Below are positions 53,961 through 62,563 of a stretch of DNA of 64,000 bases, piece after piece; the first letter of the stretch is position 1, and the number at the start of each line of letters is the position of its first letter. The stretch comes from Streptomyces sp. MUM 2J (GTDB taxonomy: Bacteria; Actinomycetota; Actinomycetes; Streptomycetales; Streptomycetaceae). The stretch is from positions 1 through 64,000 of the forward strand of contig NZ_JADWYM010000013.1 of assembly GCF_022414535.1 (NCBI RefSeq). Direction: 5' to 3'. The notes under the pieces are model-generated. The model worked only from the letters and a program-made list of their open reading frames with translations. It ran no database searches and was not told where the DNA came from. Both the position numbers and the translations under genes were made by a program.

Positions 53961-54449
53961 TCACACCGCCGCGAACGCCGCCGTCAGCAGAGCCGTCCCC
54001 GCGCATGCCAGTACCCACGCCGCCCGCGTGCGCCGCAGACCGCCCGCCACCACGACCGCCGCCAGCAGCAGCGCGCCGCCCAGCGGCACCCAGGCGTAGA
54101 GCACCCCCGCCGGACCGGACCGCACCACCTCGTCGGTGCCCGGCTTCAGCACCACCGTGTAGGTCTCGCCCCGCCGCACGGCGACCGTCCGCTCGATCAC
54201 CACCGGAGGCCGCGCCCGCGACCCCGGCGACCATGGCGTGAAAGTGCCCGTGCAGGTGTGCTCCCCGCACCGCGCCACCTCCACCGTGCCCTGCTCCCGC
54301 CCCTTGGTCAGCATCACGTGCTGGGCCGTTCCCCACGACGCCCACACACCGGCGACCAGGATCAGCACCGTGACCGCGCCCGTCGCCGCGATCTGCCCGA
54401 AGCGCAGCGCGGCGACGGTGGCCGCAGAGGAAGTGACGGCTGACAACAT
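53961..54449 (-). CDS. Membrane protein of unknown function
   Basis: A 162-residue protein with three hydrophobic helices: one near the start (ATGAVTVLILVAGVWASWG) and two near the end (LYAWVPLGGALLLAAVVVAGGL and AAWVLACAGTALLTAAF). The loop between them (~75 residues) is extracytoplasmic with two Cys (RCGEHTC). No family recognised. It is separated from pth by 122 bases. Confidence 0.75.
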   Translation of the reverse strand: MLSAVTSSAATVAALRFGQIAATGAVTVLILVAGVWASWGTAQHVMLTKGREQGTVEVARCGEHTCTGTFTPWSPGSRARPPVVIERTVAVRRGETYTVVLKPGTDEVVRSGPAGVLYAWVPLGGALLLAAVVVAGGLRRTRAAWVLACAGTALLTAAFAAV

Positions 54450-54571
54450 GGCCGAGATCCTTGGCCATGACCTTGCCCTTGGTCAACTCATGGAGAGCGG
54501 AGAAGAGCAGGGCAGAGCCGACCTCCACGCCGGCACCGGACCGGCGGCGCACCCCGCACACGACGCACGCG

Positions 54572-55168
54572 TCAGGTGTTGTACGTGCTCTGCGCCCGTT
54601 CCAGCCCCTCGATCACCAGGCACTCCACCGCGTCCGCCGCCCGGTCCACCAAGTAGTCCAGCTCCTTGCGCTCCGTCGCGGAGAAGTCCTTCAGCACGAA
54701 GTCCGCCACCTGCATGCGACCCGGCGGACGCCCGATCCCGAACCGCACCCGGTGGTACTCCGCCCCCATCGCCTTCGTCATCGACTTCAGGCCGTTGTGA
54801 CCGTTGTCCCCGCCGCCCAGCTTCAGCCGCAGAGTGCCGTAGTCGATGTCCAGCTCGTCGTGGACCGCCACCACATGTGCCGTGGGCACCTTGTAGAAGT
54901 CCCGCAGCGCGTTCACCGGCCCGCCCGACAGGTTCATGTACGACATCGGTTTCGCCAGCACCACCCGCCGGTTCCCCGGCCCCGGCGGACCGATCCGGCT
55001 CTCCAGCACCTGCGCCTGCGCCCTGCTCGCCCGCTTGAACCGGCCCCCGATCCGCTGCGCCAGCAGGTCCGCCACCATGAACCCGACGTTGTGCCGGTTC
55101 CCGGCGTACTCCGGCCCGGGATTGCCGAGCCCCACGATCAGCCAGGGGGCGTTGGCATCGGTCGTCAC
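54572..55168 (-). CDS. pth: Peptidyl-tRNA hydrolase
   Basis: A 198-residue enzyme that frees tRNA from stalled peptidyl-t[25 protein letters not shown] holds the catalytic His and Asn; [10 protein letters not shown] and [12 protein letters not shown] are further signatures. The GTG at 55168 is chosen over an ATG two codons upstream because the AAGGAG site is then eight bases away rather than two. Confidence 0.95.
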   Translation of the reverse strand: MTTDANAPWLIVGLGNPGPEYAGNRHNVGFMVADLLAQRIGGRFKRASRAQAQVLESRIGPPGPGNRRVVLAKPMSYMNLSGGPVNALRDFYKVPTAHVVAVHDELDIDYGTLRLKLGGGDNGHNGLKSMTKAMGAEYHRVRFGIGRPPGRMQVADFVLKDFSATERKELDYLVDRAADAVECLVIEGLERAQSTYNT

Positions 55169-55292
55169 GTGCATGTCTCCTTGATACGCGATCGCCGCAC
55201 GCGTCGGTACGCGCCGGAAGGCGCAGTAACGCGCTGATGCGCGCCGGGAGCCCCGGACGCGCTGCTGTGAGTCGGCGGGACGCCGATACGCG

Positions 55293-55325
55293 TCAGCCGC
55301 TGCCCCCCGGGGGAACAGCGGCTGA
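55293..55325 (-). terminator. Terminator after rplY
   Basis: A perfect 10-base stem (TCAGCCGCTG / CAGCGGCTGA) with a 13-base C/G-rich loop lies 20 bases beyond the rplY stop, in the gap before pth. Confidence 0.7.
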
Positions 55326-55345
55326 TCGACGGCGAACCGCGAGGA

Positions 55346-55942
55346 TCAGGCCTCGGCGGCCTCTTCGCCCTCGCCCGCGGCGCCCTCGGCGGCCTCCTCG
55401 GCCTGCGCCTGCAGGACCTGCAGCACCACCGCGTCCTCGTCCACGGCCAGGGACACGCCGCCCGGCAGCGTGATGTCCTTGGCGTGCACCGCCGCGCCGG
55501 ACGCCAGGCCCTCGATGGAGACGGTCACGTGCTGCGGGATGTGCGTCGCCTCGGCCTCGACCGGAAGCGCGGTGAGCACGTGCTCGAGCAGGTTGCCACC
55601 CGGCGCCAGGTCGCCCTCGGTCTGCACGGGGACCTCGACCGTGACCTTCTCGCCGCGCTTGACCAGCAGCAGGTCGACGTGCTCCAGGAATCCCTTCAGC
55701 GGGTCGCGCTGCGCCGCCTTCGGGATCGCCAGCTCGGAGGACTTGCCGTCGATGTCCAGGGAGATCAGGACGTTCGGCGTACGCAGCGCCAGCTGCAGCT
55801 CGTGGCCCGGCAGCGCCAGGTGCACCGGCTCGGTGCCGTGGCCGTAGAGCACACCGGGCACCTTGTTGGCGCGGCGGACGCGGCGCGCGGCGCCCTTGCC
55901 GAACTCGGTGCGCGTCTCGGCGCTGAGCTTCACCTCGGACAT
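55346..55942 (-). CDS. rplY: 50S ribosomal protein L25 (general stress protein Ctc)
   Basis: A 198-residue two-domain L25/TL5/Ctc protein that binds 5S rRNA. The N-terminal L25 domain (EVKLSAETRTEFGKGAARRVRR then KVPGVLYGHG) is followed by the C-terminal beta domain and a very acidic Ala/Glu tail (EEAAEGAAGEGEEAAEA). The ATG at 55942 has GGAG nine bases away. It lies downstream of prs, a common order. Confidence 0.95.
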   Translation of the reverse strand: MSEVKLSAETRTEFGKGAARRVRRANKVPGVLYGHGTEPVHLALPGHELQLALRTPNVLISLDIDGKSSELAIPKAAQRDPLKGFLEHVDLLLVKRGEKVTVEVPVQTEGDLAPGGNLLEHVLTALPVEAEATHIPQHVTVSIEGLASGAAVHAKDITLPGGVSLAVDEDAVVLQVLQAQAEEAAEGAAGEGEEAAEA

Positions 55943-56150
55943 GATGATCACTCCTCGTAGGAAGCGGAAACGGACGTGGTCACCCGGCCACGAACGGCCT
56001 GCTACGAAGAGCGCGTCGATAACGGAGTGCCGGTCCCCGAACGGAACGCGGCCTCCCTCGCCGAGCAACTGCAGCAGTCTACTCACACGGGGAGGCCGCA
56101 CCCAAAAGGATCACCGTGGACCGGGAAGGCCTGCCGGGCAGCGCGGCGGA

Positions 56151-56180
56151 GGTGCGTGCAGAACCCTTACTGCACGCGCC
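56151..56180 (-). terminator. Terminator after prs
   Basis: A hairpin with an eight-base perfect inner stem (GCGTGCAG / CTGCACGC), extended by one wobble and two pairs, and an A/T-containing eight-base loop begins 10 bases after the prs stop. Confidence 0.65.
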
Positions 56181-56189
56181 CCGCGCCGA

Positions 56190-57170
56190 TCACTGCTCGT
56201 CGAACAGGCTTGTCACCGAGCCGTCCTCGAACACCTCACGCACCGCCGACGCGATCGTCGGGGCGATCGACAGGACCGTGATCTTGTCCAGTTCGCGGTT
56301 CAGCTCACTCGGCGTCGGCAGCGTGTTCGTGAACACGAACTCACTCACCCGCGAGTTCTTCAGCCGGTCCGCCGCCGGGCCCGACAGCACACCGTGCGTC
56401 GCCGTCACGATGACGTCCTCCGCGCCGTGCGCGAACAGCGCGTCCGCCGCCGCGCAGATCGTCCCGCCCGTGTCGATCATGTCGTCGACCAGGACGCACA
56501 CCCGGCCGCGCACCTCGCCCACGACCTCGTGGACCGTCACCTGGTTCGCCACGTCCTTGTCACGCCGCTTGTGCACGATGGCCAGCGGCGCGCCCAGACG
56601 GTCGCACCAGCGGTCCGCCACCCGCACCCGGCCCGCGTCCGGCGACACGACCGTCAGCTTCTCCCGGTCCACCTTCCGGCCCACGTAGTCCGCCAGCAGC
56701 GGCAGCGCGAACAGGTGGTCCACCGGGCCGTCGAAGAAGCCCTGGATCTGGTCCGTGTGCAGGTCCACCGTCAGGATCCGGTCCGCACCCGCCGTCTTCA
56801 TCAGGTCCGCGATCAGACGCGCCGAGATCGGTTCACGCCCGCGGTGCTTCTTGTCCTGCCGCGCGTAACCGTAGAAGGGAACGATCACCGTGATGGAGCG
56901 GGCCGAGGCACGCTTCAGTGCGTCGATCATGATCAGCTGCTCCATGATCCACTTGTTGATCGGAGCCGTGTGGCTCTGGATCAGGAAGCAGTCGGCACCA
57001 CGCGCCGACTCCTGGTACCGGACGTAGATCTCACCATTGGCGAAGTCGAAGGCCTTCGTCGGGACGACCCCGACACCCAGCTGGTGGGCGACCTCCTCGG
57101 CAAGCTCGGGGTGGGCGCGGCCGGAGAAGAACATCATCTTCTTCTCGCCGGTCGTCTTGATCCCGGTCAC
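56190..57170 (-). CDS. prs: Ribose-phosphate pyrophosphokinase
   Basis: A 326-residue enzyme that makes PRPP from ribose-5-P and ATP. Motifs: FSGRAHPELAEEVA, FANGEIYVRYQES, FYGYARQDKKHRGREPI (ATP loop), VDLHTDQIQGFFD and the PRPP loop VLVDDMIDTGGT. The GTG at 57170 follows GAGGAGAC. It is downstream of glmU on the same strand with a 134-base gap. Confidence 0.96.
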   Translation of the reverse strand: MTGIKTTGEKKMMFFSGRAHPELAEEVAHQLGVGVVPTKAFDFANGEIYVRYQESARGADCFLIQSHTAPINKWIMEQLIMIDALKRASARSITVIVPFYGYARQDKKHRGREPISARLIADLMKTAGADRILTVDLHTDQIQGFFDGPVDHLFALPLLADYVGRKVDREKLTVVSPDAGRVRVADRWCDRLGAPLAIVHKRRDKDVANQVTVHEVVGEVRGRVCVLVDDMIDTGGTICAAADALFAHGAEDVIVTATHGVLSGPAADRLKNSRVSEFVFTNTLPTPSELNRELDKITVLSIAPTIASAVREVFEDGSVTSLFDEQ

Positions 57171-57304
57171 AGCACTGTCTCCTCAGAGGTGTCGCAGCTG
57201 GGTGTCGAGCAGACCTCGCCACTGGGCGTGAGAGGTCGTCTCAGCTGGTGGGGTGTGGGTGTGCGCTTATCACGTTACGCCGACTTCGACGTGCCCGTTT
57301 CCGG

Positions 57305-58750
57305 TCAGTCTTCACCGCCGGCCTCGAGTGAGGCCGCCTCGGCCGCCTTCGCCGCCGCACTGCCCGGACGCTTGCGTGCCACCCAACCCTCGATATTCCG
57401 CTGCTGACCACGGGCCACGGCCAGCGAACCGGGCGGCACGTCCTTGGTGATCACAGAGCCGGCAGCCGTGTAGGCGCCGTCCCCGACCGTGACGGGAGCC
57501 ACAAACATGTTGTCGGAACCCGTCTTGCAGTGCGACCCGACGGTCGTGTGGTGCTTCTTCTCACCGTCGTAGTTCACGAACACGCTCGCGGCCCCGATGT
57601 TCGAGTGGTCACCGATGGTCGCATCGCCCACGTAGGACAGGTGCGGCACCTTCGTCCCCTCACCGATCCGGGCGTTCTTGGTCTCGACGTAGGTACCGAT
57701 CTTCGACTTCGTCGCCAGCCGCGTACCGGGCCGCAGGTACGCGTACGGCCCCACCGCGGCCCGCGGACCCACCTCGGCACCGTCCGCGACCGTGTTGTCG
57801 ACCCGCGCCCCGGCCCCGACCCGCGTGTCCTTCAGGCGGGTGTTCGGACCCACTTCGGCGCCCTCCGCCAGATGCGTGGCACCGGCCAGCTGCGTACCCG
57901 GATGGATGACGGCGTCCTGCTCGAAGGTGACGGTCACATCGACCCACGTGGACGCCGGGTCCACCACCGTCACACCGGACAGCATGGCGGCCGCCAGCAG
58001 CCGCTCGTTGAGAACGCGGCGCGCGTCCGCGAGCTGCACCCGGTTGTTGATCCCGGCGATCTCCCGGTGGTCGCCGGCGACCGAGGCACCGACGCGGTGA
58101 CCGGCCTCACGCAGGATCCCGAGGACGTCCGTGAGGTACTCCTCGCCCTGGCTGTTGTCCGTGCGCACCTGCTTCAGCGCGTCCGCCAGCAGCTGCCCGT
58201 CGAACGCGAACACCCCGGAGTTGATCTCCCGGATCTCCCGCTGGACCCCGGTCGCGTCCTTGTGCTCCACGATCCCGGTCACGGCGCCCGTGTCGTCGCG
58301 CACGATACGGCCGTAGCCGGTCGCGTCCGGCACCTCCGCCGTGAGTACGGTCACGGCGTTGCCGTCGCCGTGATGGGCGGCAGCGAGCCGGGCGAGGGTC
58401 GCACCGGTGAGCAGGGGCGTGTCACCGCAGACGACCACGACCGTCCCGTCGACACCCCCGCCGAGCTCCTCCAGCCCCATGCGGACGGCGTGCCCGGTGC
58501 CGTTCTGCTCCGCCTGCACGGCCGTCCTGACGCCGGGGGCGGTCTCCGCCAGATGGGCGGTGACCTTCTCGCGTGCGTGCCCGACCACGACGACCAGGTT
58601 CTCGGGGTCCAACTCACGGGCTGCGGCCAGCACGTGACCGACGAGACTGCGACCGCAGATCTCGTGCAGGACCTTCGGTGTGGCCGACTTCATACGGGTG
58701 CCCTCACCCGCTGCGAGTACGACGACGGCTGCCGGGCGAATGGCGCTCAC
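57305..58750 (-). CDS. glmU: Bifunctional N-acetylglucosamine-1-P uridyltransferase / glucosamine-1-P acetyltransferase
   Basis: A 481-residue two-domain enzyme that makes UDP-GlcNAc for peptidoglycan. The N-terminal uridyltransferase has [20 protein letters not shown] and CGDTPLL; the C-terminal left-handed beta helix carries hexapeptide repeats with the acetyltransferase His/Asn region ([15 protein letters not shown]). The C-terminal ~25 residues are an Ala/Lys-rich tail. The GTG at 58750 ([15 protein letters not shown]) follows GAAGGG. Confidence 0.96.
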   Translation of the reverse strand: MSAIRPAAVVVLAAGEGTRMKSATPKVLHEICGRSLVGHVLAAARELDPENLVVVVGHAREKVTAHLAETAPGVRTAVQAEQNGTGHAVRMGLEELGGGVDGTVVVVCGDTPLLTGATLARLAAAHHGDGNAVTVLTAEVPDATGYGRIVRDDTGAVTGIVEHKDATGVQREIREINSGVFAFDGQLLADALKQVRTDNSQGEEYLTDVLGILREAGHRVGASVAGDHREIAGINNRVQLADARRVLNERLLAAAMLSGVTVVDPASTWVDVTVTFEQDAVIHPGTQLAGATHLAEGAEVGPNTRLKDTRVGAGARVDNTVADGAEVGPRAAVGPYAYLRPGTRLATKSKIGTYVETKNARIGEGTKVPHLSYVGDATIGDHSNIGAASVFVNYDGEKKHHTTVGSHCKTGSDNMFVAPVTVGDGAYTAAGSVITKDVPPGSLAVARGQQRNIEGWVARKRPGSAAAKAAEAASLEAGGED

Positions 58751-58880
58751 AGGGTTGCCCTTCGGCTGTTGGTGGGGTGGGGAGGTGGACACCCGCAGGA
58801 TACCGGGGCGTTTCTTGGGGGACATGGGAGCGGGCCCTGATCCGTCTGGGTCAGGGCCCGAACCGCGGTCTCGTGCGCTG

Positions 58881-58956
58881 TGGCTCCCCCGCAAGGATTC
58901 GAACCTTGTCCTGCTGGTACCAAAAACCAGTGTGCTGCCAGTTACACCACGGGGGA
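58881..58956 (-). tRNA. tRNA-Gln (anticodon TTG)
   Basis: On the minus strand the gene folds as a cloverleaf: acceptor stem TCCCCCG / CGGGGGA, anticodon stem CTGGT / ACCAG around loop TTTTGGT (anticodon TTG, reads CAA), T-arm with GGTTCGAATCC. The 3' CCA is encoded (58881-58883) after discriminator G. Length 76 bases with CCA. It lies between the sensor kinase and glmU. Confidence 0.95.
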
Positions 58957-59192
58957 CGGCGCCTCAGACCATACCGGAGACGCCCCCGCGCCCGGGCCAC
59001 GATCGCGGTCCGTCAGCCTGCCCGACGGATGTGCCGGACACATGCGTCCGGGCGGACTGATCGATTCCGGGGGATGAACGGGCGGGGGGTCGGCAGTGCG
59101 AGGGATACCGGTGGGTTCCGGTCCCGTCCGGTCGCCGGGTGCGGTGTGCGCCGGTACCGGAAACTCGCCGGAAAAGCCGTGGCCGCCGCCCG

Positions 59193-59198
59193 TAGGCT
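59193..59198 (+). promoter_or_regulatory. -10 box before sensor kinase
   Basis: TAGGCT is followed directly by GGAGGC and the ATG at 59205. The transcription start would lie within the ribosome site, giving a leader of at most a few bases. Confidence 0.45.
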
Positions 59199-59204
59199 GG
59201 AGGC

Positions 59205-60542
59205 ATGACCACGACGGGGGAAGACCACGCGGCGGGCCGGACCGGGCCCGCCGGGCCGTGGTGGTGGCCGCGGCGGCGCAGTGCGGTGCTGGATGCCGGC
59301 CTGGCGCTGGTGTCGGCGGCGGAGTGCGCGGTGGAGGGGGTTCCGTTCGCACGGGACGCGGGGATTCCGGCCGCGGCGGGTGTCGTGTTCGGCGTGCTGG
59401 CCGGATCGGTGCTGCTGGTGCGCCGGCAGTGGCCGATCGCTGTGGTGCTGGTCTCGATCGCGATCACGCCGGCCCAGATGGGCTTCCTGATGGGCATCGT
59501 GGGCCTGTACACGCTGGCGGCGTCGGAGCTGCCGCGGCGGATCATCGGGGCACTCGCGGGGATGTCCCTGGTGGGGACGTTGATCGTGACGCTGGTGCGG
59601 GTGCGGCAGGACATGGCGCACGGGGACGTGGCGATCGGCGAGTGGTTCGTGCCGTTCGCCTCCATCACGAGGTCCCTGGGGGTGACGGCGCCTCCGGTGC
59701 TGCTGGGTCTGTACGTGGGGGCGCGGCGGCGGTTGATGGAGAGTCTGCGGGAGCGGGCGGACAGCCTGGAACGGGAGCTTCAGCTGCTCGCCGAGCGGGC
59801 GGAGGAGCGGGCCGAGTGGGCCCGCAACGAGGAGCGGACGAGGATCGCGCGGGAGATGCACGACGTCGTTGCGCATCGGGTGAGCCTGATGGTGGTGCAT
59901 GCGGCGGCGTTGCAGGCGGTGGCGCGGAAGGACCCGGAGAAGGCCGTCAGGAACGCGGCGTTGGTCGGGGACATGGGGCGGCAGGCGCTGACCGAGCTGC
60001 GGGAGATGCTCGGCGTGCTGCGCAGCGGGGAGGCCGTGACCGGCCGGCGCACGGCGGTGCCGGTGCCGCTCGCCGCGGTGGGCGCGGCCGCGGCTGCGGC
60101 GGCCTCGCGGATGGCGGAGGAGTCCGCGGAGGGGCTCGCGGAGGGTCCTCGGCTGACGGAGCTGGAGGAACTGGTGGGGCAGTCGGCGGCCGCCGGGATG
60201 GTCGTGGACCTGTCCGTGGAGGGGGAGGCGCGGTCTTACGCGCCGGAGCTGGAGCAGACGGCGTACCGGGTCGTGCAGGAGGCGCTGACCAACGTCCACA
60301 AGCATGCGGCGGGGGCGAAGACGTACGTGCGGCTCGCGCATCGGGTGTCGGAGATCGCGATGCAGGTGGAGAACGAGCCGCCGCCGGAGGTGGGGTCGGC
60401 GTCGTCGGCTCGCCTGCCGTCGGGGGGCAACGGCCTGGTGGGGATGAAGGAGCGGGTGGTCGCTCTGGGCGGGGTGTTCCTGTCGGGGCCGACGGATGCC
60501 GGGGGGTTCCGGGTGTCGGCGGTGATTCCGGCGTCGGTCTAG
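59205..60542 (+). CDS. Orphan sensor histidine kinase (NarL/HisKA_3 type)
   Basis: A 445-residue membrane kinase. Four or five hydrophobic helices (about 27-170), a coiled-coil signal helix (RRRLMESLRERADSLERELQLLAERAEERAEWARNEE, interrupted here only for description), the HisKA_3 box RIAREMHDVVAHRVSLM with the phosphorylated His, and the ATPase domain with TNVHKHAAGA (N box) and GNGLVGMKERV (G box). No response regulator gene is adjacent. Signal and partner are unknown; LuxR-type regulators elsewhere in the window could be partners but nothing links them. Confidence 0.9.
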   Translation: MTTTGEDHAAGRTGPAGPWWWPRRRSAVLDAGLALVSAAECAVEGVPFARDAGIPAAAGVVFGVLAGSVLLVRRQWPIAVVLVSIAITPAQMGFLMGIVGLYTLAASELPRRIIGALAGMSLVGTLIVTLVRVRQDMAHGDVAIGEWFVPFASITRSLGVTAPPVLLGLYVGARRRLMESLRERADSLERELQLLAERAEERAEWARNEERTRIAREMHDVVAHRVSLMVVHAAALQAVARKDPEKAVRNAALVGDMGRQALTELREMLGVLRSGEAVTGRRTAVPVPLAAVGAAAAAAASRMAEESAEGLAEGPRLTELEELVGQSAAAGMVVDLSVEGEARSYAPELEQTAYRVVQEALTNVHKHAAGAKTYVRLAHRVSEIAMQVENEPPPEVGSASSARLPSGGNGLVGMKERVVALGGVFLSGPTDAGGFRVSAVIPASV

Positions 60543-60577
60543 CCGGACCCGTTGCGCATGGGGCGCCCGCCGGGCGA

Positions 60578-60626
60578 GGCAGGCACGCTCCCCCACCGCC
60601 CCAAGGGCGTGGGAGGTGCCCCTGCC
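60578..60626. terminator. Intergenic hairpin repeat / terminator between convergent genes
   Basis: A long imperfect hairpin (GGCAGG-CAC-CTCCCcCAC arms pairing with GTGGGAG-GTGCCCCTGCC) lies between the convergent kinase and SUKH-3 genes. It resembles the GCACCTCCCA...TGGGGGAG palindrome that recurs in Streptomyces intergenic DNA. Confidence 0.65.
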
Positions 60627-60760
60627 GGACGGGCCGACGGGCGTATGGGCGCCGGGTGCCGCGCGCCTGCCGGTGTCCGGGGTGCGGGGGTGCCGGTGTC
60701 CGGGGGCGGGCCGGCCCGAGATGAGGTCGGCGGGTCGGTCTGCGGTGAGGCCCGGGCGGG

Positions 60761-61255
60761 TCAGTCCGTGGTGAGGCGTACCGGTTCCCGGCCTGAGACG
60801 AGGGCGGCGAGGGCCTGGTCGATGCCGGGGCCGAGGTACCAGTCGCCGGTGTGGTCGAGGACGTAGACGCGGCCTTCGCTGTCGATGGCGAGGAGGGCTT
60901 CGGTGCCGGTCTCGGTGCCGAGGGGGCAGACCTCGGTGCCGAGGGCGCGGCCGAGGTCTCCGAGGGTGCGGGCCATGTGGAGGCCGCGCAGCGGGTCGAG
61001 GTGGAGGGCGGCGGGGGCGATCTGGCGCCCGGGGCCGACGGGGGAGATGCTCAGGCCGCCGAATTCGGCCCAGGCCTCGACGGCGGCGGGGAAGACGGCG
61101 TGGCGGTGGCCCGCGGGCGAGGTGTGGTCGCGGAGGGTGTCGGCCCAGATCTCGGCCTGTTTGATGTCCCAGCGTCCGGGTTGCCAGCCGGCGGCGCGCA
61201 GGGCGGCGTCGACGGGGACGGAGAAGCGGGTGGTGGAGGTGCGGTCGGTGTGCAT
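60761..61255 (-). CDS. SUKH-3 domain immunity-type protein
   Basis: A 164-residue protein resembling the SUKH-3 (Imm) family: FSVPVDAALRAAGWQPGRWDIKQAEIWADTL at the start, FPAAVEAWAEFGGLSI in the middle and LLAIDSEGRVYVLDHTGDWYLG near the end. SUKH proteins commonly neutralise nucleic-acid-degrading polymorphic toxins. The ATG at 61255 gives MHTDRTSTTRF. The deaminase gene lies upstream on the same strand after a 413-base gap, consistent with a toxin-immunity group. Confidence 0.8.
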   Translation of the reverse strand: MHTDRTSTTRFSVPVDAALRAAGWQPGRWDIKQAEIWADTLRDHTSPAGHRHAVFPAAVEAWAEFGGLSISPVGPGRQIAPAALHLDPLRGLHMARTLGDLGRALGTEVCPLGTETGTEALLAIDSEGRVYVLDHTGDWYLGPGIDQALAALVSGREPVRLTTD

Positions 61256-61668
61256 CTGCCCTGACTCGTCGGTTCTCTTGTTGTGGCGCGCCGCTGATGG
61301 CGCCTCGCCGATGGTGAGTTGATGTTCGTCCGTCGGTGGGGTCCCGGTGTTCGTGCGCCCGGTTCTCCGTGTCGCCGTTCGTGGCGGCGGTGCTCTGCCG
61401 CTGTCGATGTGTCGGTCGGTGCGTGCGTGGCCGCGCGTCGGTGAGTCCGTGCCGGTCGGTGTCGGTGAGTCGGTGTCAGCGGGTCTGCGTCGGTGAGTGC
61501 GTCTCGATGGCCGTGTGTCCGGGGTGGGTCGGTGTGTCGGCGGTCGGGTCGGATGGCGGGACCCGGTCGAGCGGCGGGCCGGATCGGTGGCGCGGGCCGC
61601 ATCGGGTGAGAGCGGTCGGAGGGGGCGGGCCGCACCGGGTGGCGGCGGTCGGGTGAGGGGCTCTGCGG
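61256..61668. repeat. Gene-free low-complexity region with GTCGGTGAGT repeats
   Basis: These 413 bases hold no convincing gene. The sequence is dominated by GTG/GTC words. The 10-base word GTCGGTGAGT occurs three times (61437, 61461, 61489), and the stretch 61575-61650 repeats GGTGGCGGCGGTCGG-like words. This may be a decayed spacer or a structured region; no promoter is assigned. Confidence 0.55.
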
Positions 61669-62259
61669 TCAGCCGCCGGGTGTCGCCGGGTCGACGATGC
61701 GGACGCCGAAGTGGGCGCTGAGGGCGGTGCAGGCACGGCAGGGGTGGGCGAAGCCGCCATGGAGGGGGTCGCCGTCCTCGCGGATGTGGCGGGCGGTGAG
61801 TTTGGCCTGTTTGAGGGCTCTGCGGGCCTCGCCGTTGGTCATGGGCTTGCGGGCGGCGCGTTTGCTGCGGGCCGTGTCGGCGGTGGCGATCTGCCGGGAG
61901 ATGAGGACGGTCTCGGCGCAACGGCCGGTGAAACGGTCCCGTTGGCCGCTGGTGAGGGTGTCGAGGAAGTCCTGGACGAGGGGGTGCAGGGCGGGAGGTG
62001 TCTCGCCTCGGGCGGCGGTGGCGGTGAGGGTGGCGCCGCGCACCGAGAGCGCGGCGGCCACGGTGGGCAGGATTCCGTCGCGGCGGTGACGGAGCGTGGG
62101 GGCGTGGGGAGTCTCGGTGGAGCTCCAGCCGACACGGGGGTCACCGGAGGGGCCGGCGGTGCCGCCCGGCGCGGTGCGGGGGTCGCCGGAGGCGGCGCGG
62201 GGGCCGGCAGGCGTCCTGGAGTGCGGCGCTTCGTGTGTACTTGTTCGTGTGGCGTTCAT
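61669..62259 (-). CDS. YwqJ-type nucleic-acid-deaminase-family protein
   Basis: A 196-residue protein. The C-terminal half has the zinc deaminase pattern: CAE (Cys114, Glu116) in GRCAETVLIS and the HPCRAC motif (Cys174, Cys177), as in the YwqJ branch of the cytidine-deaminase superfamily found in polymorphic toxins. The N-terminal ~60 residues are Ala/Pro/Gly/Thr-rich. ATG 62259 is preferred over ATG 62268 because GGGAGG is then about ten bases away. No export signal is present, so it may be a cytoplasmic remnant or regulator rather than a secreted effector. Confidence 0.78.
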   Translation of the reverse strand: MNATRTSTHEAPHSRTPAGPRAASGDPRTAPGGTAGPSGDPRVGWSSTETPHAPTLRHRRDGILPTVAAALSVRGATLTATAARGETPPALHPLVQDFLDTLTSGQRDRFTGRCAETVLISRQIATADTARSKRAARKPMTNGEARRALKQAKLTARHIREDGDPLHGGFAHPCRACTALSAHFGVRIVDPATPGG

Positions 62260-62563
62260 GGTCGTCATCCCCTCCCGAGCATCCCCCCGGTCGACCCAGA
62301 CTGCCAAATGGCGTGGTGTGTGCGGAAGCTGGGGCCGCGCGACACGCCCGTGGCAGGCCGGATTGTCACGGTGGGTGATGGCCGGTGACGAAACCGGAGG
62401 CCCGGTGACCGGGGTCGGCGCACCGCATAGGCTGTCGGCACCGCGATGGGCGCGGCCAACGCGTGGAGACCGTTGGAGACAGTCGGACACGGGGCGTGGC
62501 GAGCCGGAGCCGGAAGGTCAGGTCGCTGTCGGCTCGTACAGAGTGCCGCAGGGGGCAACCGCC
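62260..62563. other. Divergent intergenic region
   Basis: The 304-base gap between the divergent deaminase and WHH-SUKH genes probably contains both promoters. A TAGGCT -10 candidate on the plus strand (62429-62434) would serve the gene at 62564. On the minus side only the deaminase ribosome site (GGGAGGGG) is clear. No RNA gene was found. Confidence 0.45.

Noticed and set aside
61336..61656. Plus-strand 106-codon frame in the GTG-rich spacer
   Set aside because: Translation is repetitive Cys/Arg/Val/Gly with no ribosome site; product of low-complexity DNA.
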